The position numbers and the translations under genes are program-made. A model generated the notes under the pieces. It saw only the letters and a program-made list of their open reading frames with translations, was not told the DNA's origin and did not search any database. DNA of 64,000 nt. Source: Herbaspirillum sp. SJZ107. Its GTDB lineage: Bacteria > Pseudomonadota > Gammaproteobacteria > Burkholderiales > Burkholderiaceae_D. Below, piece by piece: positions 16,975 through 26,077 of the stretch. The stretch lies in the NCBI RefSeq assembly GCF_006715485.1, contig NZ_VFNH01000004.1:1-64000 (forward strand). The letters are read 5' to 3'. Positions within the stretch are counted from its first letter, which is position 1; every line of letters starts with the position of its first letter.

Positions 16975-18717
16975 TCAGCGGTCTTCTGCCAGCGCGGTCG
17001 GGCGCTGGATACCGGCGGGGTGCCGCTGCGCCAGGATGGCGCCGGCGATTTTTTCGGCCATCATGATGGTCGGAATATTGGTGTTGGCGGACGGCAGGCG
17101 CGGCATCAGCGAGGCATCCACCACGCGCAGCCCGGCGACCTTGTGCACCCGTCCTTCGCTGTCGGTGACGGCGCTCCGGTCGTGCGCCGGCCCCATGCGG
17201 CAGGTGCCGCTGGCATGCCAGACGCCGAACACGCTCTTGCGGATGAAGGCGTGCAGCGCGGCCTCGTCGGCCACCAGCGAGGCCACGGTCTGGCCACCCG
17301 TGAGGAAGCGCTCGACCAGCCAGCGCCGCAGCGGCGCCGGGGTGTCGAGCCCCAGGCCCAGGATTCTGGTCAGCCAGGCATTCGCCGGCGTGTAGCGGCT
17401 CAGCGCCTTGACGCGCGGCGAGAAGGCGGCCGGGAAGAAGTCGGCGTCATGCCGGTGCAGTTCGGTCTGCTGCACCACCTCGGCCAGGCGGCGCACGCCG
17501 ATCGCCATGCGCTGCAGGTCGCGTTCGTCGTCCAGCAGGTTGAGCGCGATGTCGGCGGGCGCCAGCGGATCGTTCGAGGCCAACTGCACGCGGCCGCGCG
17601 AATAGGGCCGGTTACACCACAGGAAGAACAGGCCGAGGCGGTTGCCGAGCGCATGCCAGGCGGCGCGGGTGGCGCTCGACATGTACATGTCCGAGCCGTC
17701 GCAGGCGTCCAGCCCGGAGGAGAAGCGGGCCGCGGTCATGCTGGCGCGGCGGCGCGCCAGCGGCATGCGGAATTCGGGGTCGAGGAAATGGCAGAAGGTC
17801 AGCGACGGGTGGTCCTGCAGGTTGCGCCCGACGCCGGGCAGGTCGGCGGCCACCGGGATCGCCAGCCGCTGCAGCATGGGGCCGTCGCCGATCCCGGCAT
17901 GCATCAGGAGCACCGGCGACTGCAGTGCGCCGGCCGAGACGATGACCTCGGCGCCATCCAGGCGCAGGCGGTTGCCGCTGCCGTCGATCGCCATCACTCC
18001 GCGCGCGGTGGTGCCGTCCATCAGGATGCGCTCGACGCGCATGCCGGCGAAGATACGCAGGTTGGGACGGGCGCGGGTGGCGCCGTCGAGGTAGGCCGAG
18101 GCCGTGGTCACGCGGGTGTCGTCGATGTTCGAGAAGGCCGCCGGGAACATGCCGTCGCCGAACTGGGCGTTCTGGTCGTCGAAGTAGGGCAGGCCGCTGC
18201 CGCGCAGGCCGTCCGCGAACGCATGGCAGAAGCGCGGCCAGTCGGTCGGGAAGATGCGGCGGATCGCCACCGGGCCGGTGTCGCCGTGCAGCGGCGAAGT
18301 GCCGAAATCGAGGTCGCGCTCGAGCCGGCGGAACCACGGCAGCACCTCCGGCCACGACCAGCCGGCGGCGCCGGACGCGGCCCAGTCGTCGTAGTCGCGC
18401 GGCAGGCCGCGGTTGGCGGCCTGCACGTTGATGCTGGAGCCGCCGCCCATGACGCGCCCCTGTTCGTACACCTTGAGCGGCGCCGCGGCGGTGGCGCGCG
18501 CCTTCAGCTGCGGCCAGATGAAGCGTTCGCCGCAGAACACCGGCATCGGGTAGCTGTCGCGAATCTCGGCGGGCACCGCCCCGGGCGGCGTGTCGGGGCC
18601 GGCTTCGACCAGCGCCACGCGCAGGCTCGCATCCGCCGACAGGCGGTTGGCCAGCACGCATCCGGCGGAACCGCCGCCAATGATCACATAATCGAACCGC
18701 TCGTGGGCAGCCTGCAT
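16975..18717 (-). CDS. hmfH: GMC-family FAD oxidoreductase, probable HMF/furfural oxidoreductase (HmfH-like)
   Basis: The 580-residue protein is a glucose-methanol-choline oxidoreductase. The FAD Rossmann motif GGGSAG is at 14-19, and GMC signature 1 follows (GRVMGGGSSINVQAANRG). The active-site His lies in HASGTCRMG near residue 500 and the paired Asn in SANTNIPT near 544. HmfH enzymes oxidise both the alcohol and the aldehyde of hydroxymethylfurfural to give furandicarboxylate, and furfural to furoate. The start at 18717 is preferred over an upstream in-frame ATG at 18801 because GGAG sits 6 bases before it and the Rossmann fold begins at once. A T-N11-A box lies about 95 bases upstream. 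Choline-dehydrogenase-like activity is the alternative. Confidence 0.83.
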   Translation of the reverse strand: MQAAHERFDYVIIGGGSAGCVLANRLSADASLRVALVEAGPDTPPGAVPAEIRDSYPMPVFCGERFIWPQLKARATAAAPLKVYEQGRVMGGGSSINVQAANRGLPRDYDDWAASGAAGWSWPEVLPWFRRLERDLDFGTSPLHGDTGPVAIRRIFPTDWPRFCHAFADGLRGSGLPYFDDQNAQFGDGMFPAAFSNIDDTRVTTASAYLDGATRARPNLRIFAGMRVERILMDGTTARGVMAIDGSGNRLRLDGAEVIVSAGALQSPVLLMHAGIGDGPMLQRLAIPVAADLPGVGRNLQDHPSLTFCHFLDPEFRMPLARRRASMTAARFSSGLDACDGSDMYMSSATRAAWHALGNRLGLFFLWCNRPYSRGRVQLASNDPLAPADIALNLLDDERDLQRMAIGVRRLAEVVQQTELHRHDADFFPAAFSPRVKALSRYTPANAWLTRILGLGLDTPAPLRRWLVERFLTGGQTVASLVADEAALHAFIRKSVFGVWHASGTCRMGPAHDRSAVTDSEGRVHKVAGLRVVDASLMPRLPSANTNIPTIMMAEKIAGAILAQRHPAGIQRPTALAEDR

Positions 18718-18809
18718 CTTCGTCTCCTGCTGTTTTGATGCGCAGCCGGCCGAATGCCCGGATTGCCACGCTGTTGCCATAGCGTAGCGTGGATGAACCA
18801 TCTATTCTA

Positions 18810-18824
18810 ATAATGTTTATTTAT
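18810..18824 (-). promoter_or_regulatory. Candidate LysR operator (T-N11-A box) upstream of hmfH
   Basis: ATAATGTTTATTTAT carries inverted ends ATAA/TTAT and the T-N11-A spacing. It is 14/15 identical to the box at 15468. It lies inside a wider 7-bp perfect inverted repeat, CTATTCT at 18802 and AGAATAG at 18835. It falls between the hydrolase stop and the GMC start, suggesting that a second promoter of the block is controlled by the same LysR protein. Confidence 0.62.
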
Positions 18825-18855
18825 GCCAAATATCAGAATAGTTGATAACGAGATG

Positions 18856-19674
18856 TCATTCGGAAACATGCGTGTGTGCGGCGATGAAGCGGCCGGCCGC
18901 CTCCATGACGCGGTCCGGTGCGTCGCGGTGGGGAGAATGGCCACAGGCGGGCAGCACCAGCACTTGCGCGTTTGGCACCAGGCGCCCGATCCCTTCGACC
19001 TGTTCCAATGTGCCGTACTCGTCGTCTTCGCCCTGGATGGCGAGCAGCGGCACCTCGATGCGCGCCACTTCGGCACGGATGTCCCAGCTGCGGAATGCCG
19101 GGTCGAGCCAGACGTCGTTCCAGCCCCAGAAGGCCGATTCGACGTCGGCATGATGGCGCGCCAGGCGTTCGCGCAGGGGGCCGGCGAGATAGGCGGCGCG
19201 CGCCTCGCCGATCGAGGCAATCGACAGGTCCTCGACCATGATGTGGGGCGCCGCGACGATGACGCCGCTCAGCAGCCCGCCATGGCGTGCCGCCAGCAGC
19301 AGGGCGATCGAGGCGCCGTCGCTGTGGCCGAACAGCCAGGGTTTCACCAGGCCCAGCCTGGCCAGCAGTGCCGGCACGACTTCCCAGGCCTGTTGTTGCA
19401 TGAAGTCGACCGGCCAGCGCTCGTCATGCGGGCGTGCCGTGGAACGCCCGTAACCGTAGCGGGAGAAGACCAGGCCGCTCAATCCATGGGCCCGGCACAG
19501 CCGTTCCGGGAAATCCTTCCACAGCGATACCGAACCCAGGCCCTCGTGCAGGAACACCACCGGCGGATAGGCGGAGTCTGCCACGCCTACCCAGTCGAGC
19601 TCGAGCTGCAGCAGCTTGTCTCTCCAGGGAAGTTCTACGGTACGGGGGCGGGCAACGCTGGCGGAGTCGGACAT
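18856..19674 (-). CDS. Alpha/beta-fold hydrolase, first gene of the furan block
   Basis: The 272-residue protein has the alpha/beta-hydrolase core: oxyanion segment VFLHEGLGSVSLWKDFP, nucleophile elbow GHSDGASIAL (Ser), an acid in GEDDEYGT and the terminal His in PACGHSPHRDAP. No signal peptide is visible, so it is cytoplasmic. It points the same way as the furan genes and is separated from hmfH by about 140 bases. A hydrolase acting on the lactone tautomer of 5-hydroxy-2-furoyl-CoA or on a furan ester would fit, but this is inference. Start is at ATG 19674 rather than the TTG three codons upstream. Confidence 0.8.
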   Translation of the reverse strand: MSDSASVARPRTVELPWRDKLLQLELDWVGVADSAYPPVVFLHEGLGSVSLWKDFPERLCRAHGLSGLVFSRYGYGRSTARPHDERWPVDFMQQQAWEVVPALLARLGLVKPWLFGHSDGASIALLLAARHGGLLSGVIVAAPHIMVEDLSIASIGEARAAYLAGPLRERLARHHADVESAFWGWNDVWLDPAFRSWDIRAEVARIEVPLLAIQGEDDEYGTLEQVEGIGRLVPNAQVLVLPACGHSPHRDAPDRVMEAAGRFIAAHTHVSE

Positions 19675-19733
19675 GGCGGGCAAGGGCAGGAACGAAAGAC
19701 GCAGTGTACCCGAGACGCATGGCGCGCCGGCAG

Positions 19734-19749
19734 CCGATACCGGTATCGG
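19734..19749. promoter_or_regulatory. Perfect 16-bp palindrome, LacI-type operator candidate
   Basis: CCGATACCGGTATCGG is fully symmetric with a central CG, the form recognised by LacI/GalR-family repressors. It lies upstream of the promoter of the TonB receptor gene and downstream (in reverse) of the hydrolase start, so it could act on either gene. A second, different perfect palindrome follows 63 bases later. Confidence 0.55.
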
Positions 19750-19772
19750 TATCGCAACGGATAAAAAAGTTA

Positions 19773-19803
19773 TTGGGCGAGTATTTACTTTCTAACTTAG
19801 AAT
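19773..19803 (+). promoter_or_regulatory. Possible sigma-70 promoter of the TonB receptor gene
   Basis: TTGGGC at 19773-19778 and TAGAAT at 19798-19803 are separated by 19 bases in an A/T-rich stretch that stands out from the surrounding GC-rich DNA. The spacing is longer than ideal. Predicted transcription would start near 19810, just at the palindrome at 19813. Confidence 0.4.
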
Positions 19804-19812
19804 TATTCGCAA

Positions 19813-19824
19813 GTTAGCGCTAAC
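19813..19824. promoter_or_regulatory. Perfect 12-bp LacI-type operator GTTAGCGCTAAC
   Basis: GTTAGCGCTAAC is fully palindromic with the central CG expected of LacI-family sites. It sits at or just after the predicted transcription start of the TonB receptor gene, a position for repression by blocking. No LacI gene is in the window. Confidence 0.65.
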
Positions 19825-19958
19825 AAAGTGTTTCAGAACTTGTTCGGAAAGGAGGTCCAGACACCCAACAATCGATTCGCGATCAATGGAAGTCATCGAC
19901 GGCCTGGCACCGGTGAGCCACACCGGGCCATGTGGACCACTATAAGAACGGAGACACG

Positions 19959-22900
19959 ATGCATACGCCATTCCAGAAATCCCTGGTCAGCCTCGCGGTG
20001 GCCAGCGCCTGCGCCATCCTCGCCTTGCCGGCCCATGCCCAGCAGGCCCAGGACGCCCAGCCAACCCAGCAAACCGATGCGGCGGCCACCGGCGCCGCCA
20101 CCCCAGCGGCCGAAGCGGCCACCGCGGCACCCGCCACCGCTGCGCGCGACACCAGCCGCGACACGGGCGCCGTGAACACCGTCGTCGTCTCCGGCTCGCG
20201 CATCGCGACGCGCGGTTTCAACCAGCCGACGCCGACCACGACCCTGTCCACCGCCGACATCGAAAAGGCCGCCAAGCCCAACCTGTTCGATACCCTGACC
20301 GAACTGCCGGCCCTGCAGGGCAGCACCGGCCGCACCACGAATACCTTCAGCACCTCGAGCGGCATCCAGGGCCTGTCCTCGCTGTCGCTGCGCGGGCTGG
20401 GCACCATCCGCACCCTGACGCTGCTCGACGGCCAGCGCGTGGTCGGCGCCAACGTCACCGGCGTCACCGACGTCAGCCAGTTCCCGCAGCTGCTGGTCAA
20501 GCGCGTGGACGTGGTCACCGGCGGCGCCTCGGCTTCCTACGGTTCGGATGCGATCGGCGGCGTGGTCAACTTCATCACCGACAAGAAGTTCACCGGCTTC
20601 AAGGCCAACGTCGAAGGCGGCATGACCAAGTACAAGGACGACAAGAACGGCACCCTGCAGGCCGCCTGGGGCAAGGGCTTCCTCGACGACCGCCTGCACG
20701 TGACGGTGAGCGGCGAATTCACCAAGCACCAGGGTATCGATGCGCCGCGCTTCGGCCAGGTGAATGCGGGCGGGCGCTCCTGGTACGACAATCCGGCGCT
20801 GCAGGAATCGACGCCGGCGATGCAGGCCGCCGGCGCGCCGCGCTACAAGTACATCCACAACGCCCAGCACATCCAGTACGCAAAATATGGCCTGATCACC
20901 AACGGCCCGCTGCGCGGCACCGCGTTCGGGCCCGGCGGCACGCCATACCCCTTCGAATACGGTACCGATTGCATGGGCAATTTCTGCGTCGGCGGCGACC
21001 GCTCCGGCAGCGTCGGCAACGGCACCAACCTGGCCATGAACTTCAAGCGCCAGGTGGGCTACACCCGCATCTCCTGGGACCTCGACGCCGACAACGAAAT
21101 CTACGTCACGGGCAACTGGGCCCAGGTGAAGTCGGTGTTCCAGCCGAATCCGGGGGCGGCCAAGCAGGGCAACCTGTCGATCGCCTGCGACAACGCCTAC
21201 CTGCCGGCCAGCCTGGTCGCCGGCTGCCTGTCCGGCTACCCGAGCGGCGCGATGTCGGTGGGCACCGCCAACGCCGAGTTCCCGGCCGATATCAACGTCC
21301 ATCCGACCCGCACCCAGCGCCGTTTCGTGGTGGGCGCCGACGGCCGCTTCGGCCTGTTCGGCAAGGACTGGCGCTACGACGCCTACCTGACCCACGGCGA
21401 GAACACCACCGTCATCCACGTGCAGGACATCACGCTCAACCGGCGCTACAACTTCGCCATCGATGCGGTGCGCGACGCCGCCACCGGCCAGATCGTCTGC
21501 CGCAGCGCGGCGGCGCGCGCGGCCGGCTGCCAGCCGATCAACGTGCTGGGCGACGTCCCGATCAACCTGGCGGGCTGGAACTATATCGCGCCGGTCAACG
21601 GGCCGATGCAGCATACCGATTCGAGCCAGGACGTGGCCAGCCTGAACATCAACGGCGAGGTGTGGCAGGGCTGGGCGGGACCGGTGTCGATGGCCTTCGG
21701 CGCCGAATACCGGCGCGAGAAATATGCGGTGTACGGCGACCCCTACGGCGCCGGGGTGGCGCTCGAGTCGCCGTACAGCCCGAGCTACCGGTTCGATCCG
21801 ACGCTGTCGGCCACCGGCGACAACTGGTTCGCGGGTAACTATCACAACGGCAGCGGCAGCTTCAACGTGCGCGAAGCCTACGTCGAGTTCAACATCCCTT
21901 TCCTGAAGTCGGACACCTGGGGTGAAGCCAACCTGAACCTGGCCGACCGCGAGGAGAAGTACAGCACCGCCGGCAAGGCCAGCGCCTGGAAGATCGGTGC
22001 CACCTGGAAGACCCCGCTCGACGGCCTGCGCCTGCGCGCGGTGAGCTCGAAGGACGTGCGCGCGCCCAACCTGTCCGAGCTGTATGCGGCCATGACCGTC
22101 ACCAACCAGGCGGTCAACAACAACCAGGGCCAGTCGGTCCAGATCCAGCAGCGCAACGTCGGCAACCCGAACCTGAAGCCCGAGGTCGCGCGCAACAATT
22201 CCTTCGGCATCGTGCTGAGCCAGCCGAGCTGGGCGCGCAACTTCAACTTCTCGGTCGACTACTTCGACATCAAGGTCGACAACGTGATCAGCTCGCTGAA
22301 CCCGCAGCAGGAAGTCGACCTGTGCTACGCCGGCAACCAGGAAGTGTGCGGCTCGGTCTCGATCAACGGCCCGGCCGGCAGCAACTACGTGCTGGCGCAG
22401 AGCTTCAACTTCGCCTCGCTGCATACCCGCGGCATCGACTTCGAGACCGCCTACCGCCTGAACATGGCCGGCTGGGGCCTGCCGGGCAACGTGACCCTGC
22501 GCGGCCTGGCTTCGCGCACGATCCACGCGATCTCGGATCCGGGCGTGCCGGGCACCACCCCGAGCGAAGGCGCCGGCAACATGACCGGCGCCACGCCGAA
22601 GTGGAAGGCACTGGTGTCGCAGTCCTGGGACGGGCTGCTGGACGGCCGCCTCGGGCTGACGCTGAGCGAGCGCTGGATCGGTGCCGGCGTCTTCAACAAC
22701 GAGTACATCGAGTGCCGCAGCAACTGCCCGCTGCCGACCGCCGCCCACCCGACCATCTACGACAACCACATGCCGGGCGCCGTCTACATCGACTTCGGCG
22801 GCAACTACAACATCTCGAAGCAGGTGACGGCCTACTTCAAGGTGGACAACCTGGCCGACCGGGCGCCGGTGCTGGTCCCGCAGACCAACCTCAGCCTGGC

Positions 22901-22967
22901 GTTGAACCCGGCCGTGTACGACGCCATCGGCCGTACCTACCGCGCCGGCGTGCGCATGACCTTCTGA
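19959..22967 (+). CDS. TonB-dependent outer-membrane receptor, probably for an oligosaccharide
   Basis: The 1002-residue protein has a signal peptide (cleaved near AHAQQ), an Ala/Gln/Thr-rich spacer, a plug domain (VNTVVVSGSRI, then GLSSLSLRGLGTIRTLTLLDGQRVV and GGASASYGSDAIGGVVNFIT) and a 22-strand barrel ending in Phe (YRAGVRMTF). It imports substrate across the outer membrane using TonB energy. The ATG at 19959 follows GGAG by 6 bases; an upstream in-frame ATG would lack both signal and ribosome-binding site. The next gene, a secreted beta-helix protein, follows after 14 bases. Together with the LacI-type operators this points to a plant or microbial polysaccharide as substrate. Confidence 0.92.
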   Translation: MHTPFQKSLVSLAVASACAILALPAHAQQAQDAQPTQQTDAAATGAATPAAEAATAAPATAARDTSRDTGAVNTVVVSGSRIATRGFNQPTPTTTLSTADIEKAAKPNLFDTLTELPALQGSTGRTTNTFSTSSGIQGLSSLSLRGLGTIRTLTLLDGQRVVGANVTGVTDVSQFPQLLVKRVDVVTGGASASYGSDAIGGVVNFITDKKFTGFKANVEGGMTKYKDDKNGTLQAAWGKGFLDDRLHVTVSGEFTKHQGIDAPRFGQVNAGGRSWYDNPALQESTPAMQAAGAPRYKYIHNAQHIQYAKYGLITNGPLRGTAFGPGGTPYPFEYGTDCMGNFCVGGDRSGSVGNGTNLAMNFKRQVGYTRISWDLDADNEIYVTGNWAQVKSVFQPNPGAAKQGNLSIACDNAYLPASLVAGCLSGYPSGAMSVGTANAEFPADINVHPTRTQRRFVVGADGRFGLFGKDWRYDAYLTHGENTTVIHVQDITLNRRYNFAIDAVRDAATGQIVCRSAAARAAGCQPINVLGDVPINLAGWNYIAPVNGPMQHTDSSQDVASLNINGEVWQGWAGPVSMAFGAEYRREKYAVYGDPYGAGVALESPYSPSYRFDPTLSATGDNWFAGNYHNGSGSFNVREAYVEFNIPFLKSDTWGEANLNLADREEKYSTAGKASAWKIGATWKTPLDGLRLRAVSSKDVRAPNLSELYAAMTVTNQAVNNNQGQSVQIQQRNVGNPNLKPEVARNNSFGIVLSQPSWARNFNFSVDYFDIKVDNVISSLNPQQEVDLCYAGNQEVCGSVSINGPAGSNYVLAQSFNFASLHTRGIDFETAYRLNMAGWGLPGNVTLRGLASRTIHAISDPGVPGTTPSEGAGNMTGATPKWKALVSQSWDGLLDGRLGLTLSERWIGAGVFNNEYIECRSNCPLPTAAHPTIYDNHMPGAVYIDFGGNYNISKQVTAYFKVDNLADRAPVLVPQTNLSLALNPAVYDAIGRTYRAGVRMTF

Positions 22968-22981
22968 AGGCGGCCGTCACG

Positions 22982-25900
22982 ATGGATATGACATTCAAAG
23001 ACAAGCCGAAACATGCGGCCAGGGCAGCGCTGGCCGTCGCCTTGGCCCTGCACGGGCTGGGCGTGGCCGCCGCGCCGCCGTCTTCGGTATCGGCCTACCA
23101 GTCGATGCCGGAGGATGCGCGCGCGGTGGTGGTGCAGGCCAGAGGCGACGGCGTCGCCGACGACAGCGACGCGATCCAGCGCGCCATCGACGGCGCCGCC
23201 AACCAGGGGCAGGGCGGCATCGTGTTCCTGCCGTCCGGGCGCTACCGCATCACCCGCAGCCTGCTGGTGCCGATCGCCGTGCGCATCTACGGCGTCGGCA
23301 AGACGCGCCCGGTGCTGGTGCTGGGGCCGCGCACGCCGGGCTTCCAGAAGGGCGTCGCCAACATGCTGATCTTCACCGGCACCGACACCTACAACATCGG
23401 CGGCGTGGCGATGCCGGTGCCGGGCGCCGTGCCCTTCGATCCGGTCAACAAGCCGGTGCGCGACGCCAATTCCTCGACCTTCTATTCGGCGCTGTCGAAC
23501 GTCGACTTCGAGGTCGGCGACGGCAATCCGGCGGCTGCCGCGGTGCGCATGCACACGGCCCAGCACTCGAACCTGTCGCACATCGATTTCCGCATGGGTT
23601 CGGGGCTGGCCGGGGTCTACCAGGTCGGCAATATCGCCTACAACCTGCGCTTTTTCGGCGGCCGCTACGGCATCCTGGCCGAGAAGACCTCGCCGGCCTG
23701 GCAGTTCACGCTGCTCGACTCGACCTTCGACGGCCAGCGCGACGCCGCCATCCGCGAGCACGAAGCCGCCCTGACGCTGGCCAACACCGAGATCCGCAAC
23801 ACCCCGGTCGGGATCGAGATCGACCGCGGCTACGGCGACTGGCTGTGGGGGCAGGACCTGCGCCTGGAAAACGTGTCGAAGGCGGGTGTCGTCATCAGCA
23901 ACGAGAACAACGTCTACACCCAGGTCGGCTTCGAGCGCGTCAGCGCGCGCAAGGTGCCGACCTTCGCGCGCTTCCGCGACAGCGGCAAGCTGGTACCCGG
24001 CAGCGGCACCGACTACCGGGTCGGCGAATTCAACCATGGCCTGAAGGTGGCCCAGGCAGGCCTGCCGGGCGCCTTCGACACCCGCTTCGTGAGCGCGGCG
24101 CTGCCGGCCAGGGAGAGCACGCGCCAGGTCATGCGCGCGCTGCCGGCCACGCGCGAGTGGGCCAGCGTGCGCAGCTTCGGTGCCAGGGGCGACGGCGTCA
24201 GCGACGACACCGCCGCCATCCAGAAGGCGATCGACAGCCGCCGCACGGTCTACCTGCCGCTCGGGATCTATGTTGTCAACGACACCATCCGCCTGAAGCC
24301 GGACACGGTGCTGATCGGCCTGCACCCGGGCCTGACCCAGCTGCGCCTGCCGAACGGCTCGCCGCTGTACCAGGGCACGGGCACGCCGCGCGCGGTGATC
24401 GAAAGCGCGCGCGGCGGCGACGCCATCGTGACCGGCATCGGCATCAACACCGGCGAAGTCAACGACCGCGCCGTGGGCCTGCTGTGGCGCGCCGGCGAAC
24501 GGTCGCTGGTGGACGACATCCGCTTCCAGTGGAGCGCGGGCGCCGCCACCGATCCCTATAAAAAGGGGCCGCGCTTCGACACCAGCGCGTGGTGGGACCG
24601 CCAGGGCCCGAACCTGTGGGTCGACGGCGGCGGCGGCACCTTCACCGGCGTGTGGGCGCCGGCCGGCCACGGCCAGGCCGGCTTCTACGTGACCAATACC
24701 AAGACGCCGGGCCGCGTGTACGAGCTCTCGGCCGAGCACCATATCCGCAACGAGATCGTGCTGGACGGTGTCGAGAACTGGGAATTCCATGCGCCGCAGA
24801 CCGAGGAAGAGGTGCACGACGGCGCCGACTCGGTGGCGTTGGACATCCGCAATTCGAAGAACATCCTGCTGGCCAACCTGCATTCGTACCGGGTGACGCG
24901 TTCGATCAAGCCGGCGCCGAGCGCGGTGCGGATCGCGAATTCGAGCGGCATCCGCTTCCGCAACGTCGCGGTGAATGCGGAAAGCGGCTTCCCGACCTGC
25001 GACGAGAACGGCTGCACGGCCTACCTGCGCGCCTCCAAGTACGCCTACGAGAACGCGATCACGGACGTCACCAACGGGCTGGAAGTGCGCGAGCGGATGT
25101 TCTCGGTGTTCGACTACGACGGCGCGCCGCCAGCGGCCACGCCCACTGCCACTGCCAGGGTGGACAAGCTGCAGGACGGCTTCTATTCGATCGCCGGCGG
25201 CGCGGTCGACGCCGGCGGGCGCCTGTACTTCATCGACCGCCATTTCAAGCGCATCTTCAGCTACGCCGCCGGGGAGGGCCTGAAGACGGTCAGCGACGCC
25301 CCCATCGATCCGGTCAACCTGGCGGTGGAGCGCAGCGGCAAGCTGCTGATCCTGTCTTCGAGCGGCAAAGATGCCACGGTGTATGCGCTCGATCCTGCCA
25401 TGCCGGGTGCGCGGCCCGTCATCGTGGCAGCCACGCCGGCGGCGCCGCGCGCGGGCGCGCGCTTGGCCCTGCCGGTGAACTTCTGGAACAACGGCGAATT
25501 CAAGGACCAGCTGAACCTCGACACCTACGAGTTCACCACGCTGGACGAGATGTTCGCACGCGACGTGGCGCAGGCCAAGACGCGCGAGTACGTGTCGCCC
25601 GACGGCAGCCTAGTGCTGCCGGCCTTCCGCGTGGTACGCCACGGCAGCCTGGACCACCTGGGCTACCGCTGGTCGGACACGCTGGATGCCAACGGCTTCG
25701 TCACCGCGCCGGTCGGCGGGCGCGCGGTCTTCACCAATGCCTCGCGCAACCTCACCTACAGCGCGCTGGTGGGCGAGGGCGGGGCGCTCACCGGGCTGGT
25801 CAAGGTGGCCGACCGCGGCGGCGAAAGCGCAGCCCTGGGGCCGGACGGCAAGGTGTACGTGGCCAACGGCCAGGTGTTCGTCTACGGCGCTGACGGCAAG

Positions 25901-26014
25901 CAAGTGGGGCGCATCGACGTGCCGGCGCGTCCGCTGCAGCTGGTGTTCGGCGGACGGGACGGGCGCACGCTGTTCATCCTGACGCACCACGCGCTGTATT
26001 CGACGACGATCTGA
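22982..26014 (+). CDS. Secreted protein with two pectate-lyase-3-like beta-helix domains and a C-terminal beta-propeller
   Basis: The 1010-residue protein starts with a signal peptide (to about residue 35). Two right-handed beta-helix domains follow, each opening with the same hallmark: RGDGVADDSDAIQRAID near residue 55 and RGDGVSDDTAAIQKAID near 405. These resemble the Pectate_lyase_3/GH28-related and GH55-type folds. The last 300 residues (from about KLQDGFYSIAGGAVDAGGRLYFID) look like a gluconolactonase/SMP-30-type propeller. It is co-transcribed with the TonB receptor. The likely role is degrading or binding a polysaccharide in the periplasm or outside. The catalytic residues and substrate cannot be fixed from sequence. 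A long open frame upstream of the ATG is a shadow of the receptor gene. Confidence 0.82.
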   Translation: MDMTFKDKPKHAARAALAVALALHGLGVAAAPPSSVSAYQSMPEDARAVVVQARGDGVADDSDAIQRAIDGAANQGQGGIVFLPSGRYRITRSLLVPIAVRIYGVGKTRPVLVLGPRTPGFQKGVANMLIFTGTDTYNIGGVAMPVPGAVPFDPVNKPVRDANSSTFYSALSNVDFEVGDGNPAAAAVRMHTAQHSNLSHIDFRMGSGLAGVYQVGNIAYNLRFFGGRYGILAEKTSPAWQFTLLDSTFDGQRDAAIREHEAALTLANTEIRNTPVGIEIDRGYGDWLWGQDLRLENVSKAGVVISNENNVYTQVGFERVSARKVPTFARFRDSGKLVPGSGTDYRVGEFNHGLKVAQAGLPGAFDTRFVSAALPARESTRQVMRALPATREWASVRSFGARGDGVSDDTAAIQKAIDSRRTVYLPLGIYVVNDTIRLKPDTVLIGLHPGLTQLRLPNGSPLYQGTGTPRAVIESARGGDAIVTGIGINTGEVNDRAVGLLWRAGERSLVDDIRFQWSAGAATDPYKKGPRFDTSAWWDRQGPNLWVDGGGGTFTGVWAPAGHGQAGFYVTNTKTPGRVYELSAEHHIRNEIVLDGVENWEFHAPQTEEEVHDGADSVALDIRNSKNILLANLHSYRVTRSIKPAPSAVRIANSSGIRFRNVAVNAESGFPTCDENGCTAYLRASKYAYENAITDVTNGLEVRERMFSVFDYDGAPPAATPTATARVDKLQDGFYSIAGGAVDAGGRLYFIDRHFKRIFSYAAGEGLKTVSDAPIDPVNLAVERSGKLLILSSSGKDATVYALDPAMPGARPVIVAATPAAPRAGARLALPVNFWNNGEFKDQLNLDTYEFTTLDEMFARDVAQAKTREYVSPDGSLVLPAFRVVRHGSLDHLGYRWSDTLDANGFVTAPVGGRAVFTNASRNLTYSALVGEGGALTGLVKVADRGGESAALGPDGKVYVANGQVFVYGADGKQVGRIDVPARPLQLVFGGRDGRTLFILTHHALYSTTI

Positions 26015-26043
26015 TCGTGCATGGGGGATCCGGCACGCGGGCC

Positions 26044-26049
26044 TATAAT
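26044..26049 (+). promoter_or_regulatory. Consensus -10 element before exonuclease I
   Basis: TATAAT matches the sigma-70 -10 consensus exactly and lies 28 bases upstream of the sbcB start, which would give a short leader. No good -35 element is visible, so activity is uncertain. Confidence 0.4.
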
Positions 26050-26077
26050 GGCCCCGTGTCGATTCCTGCGCGCGCCC

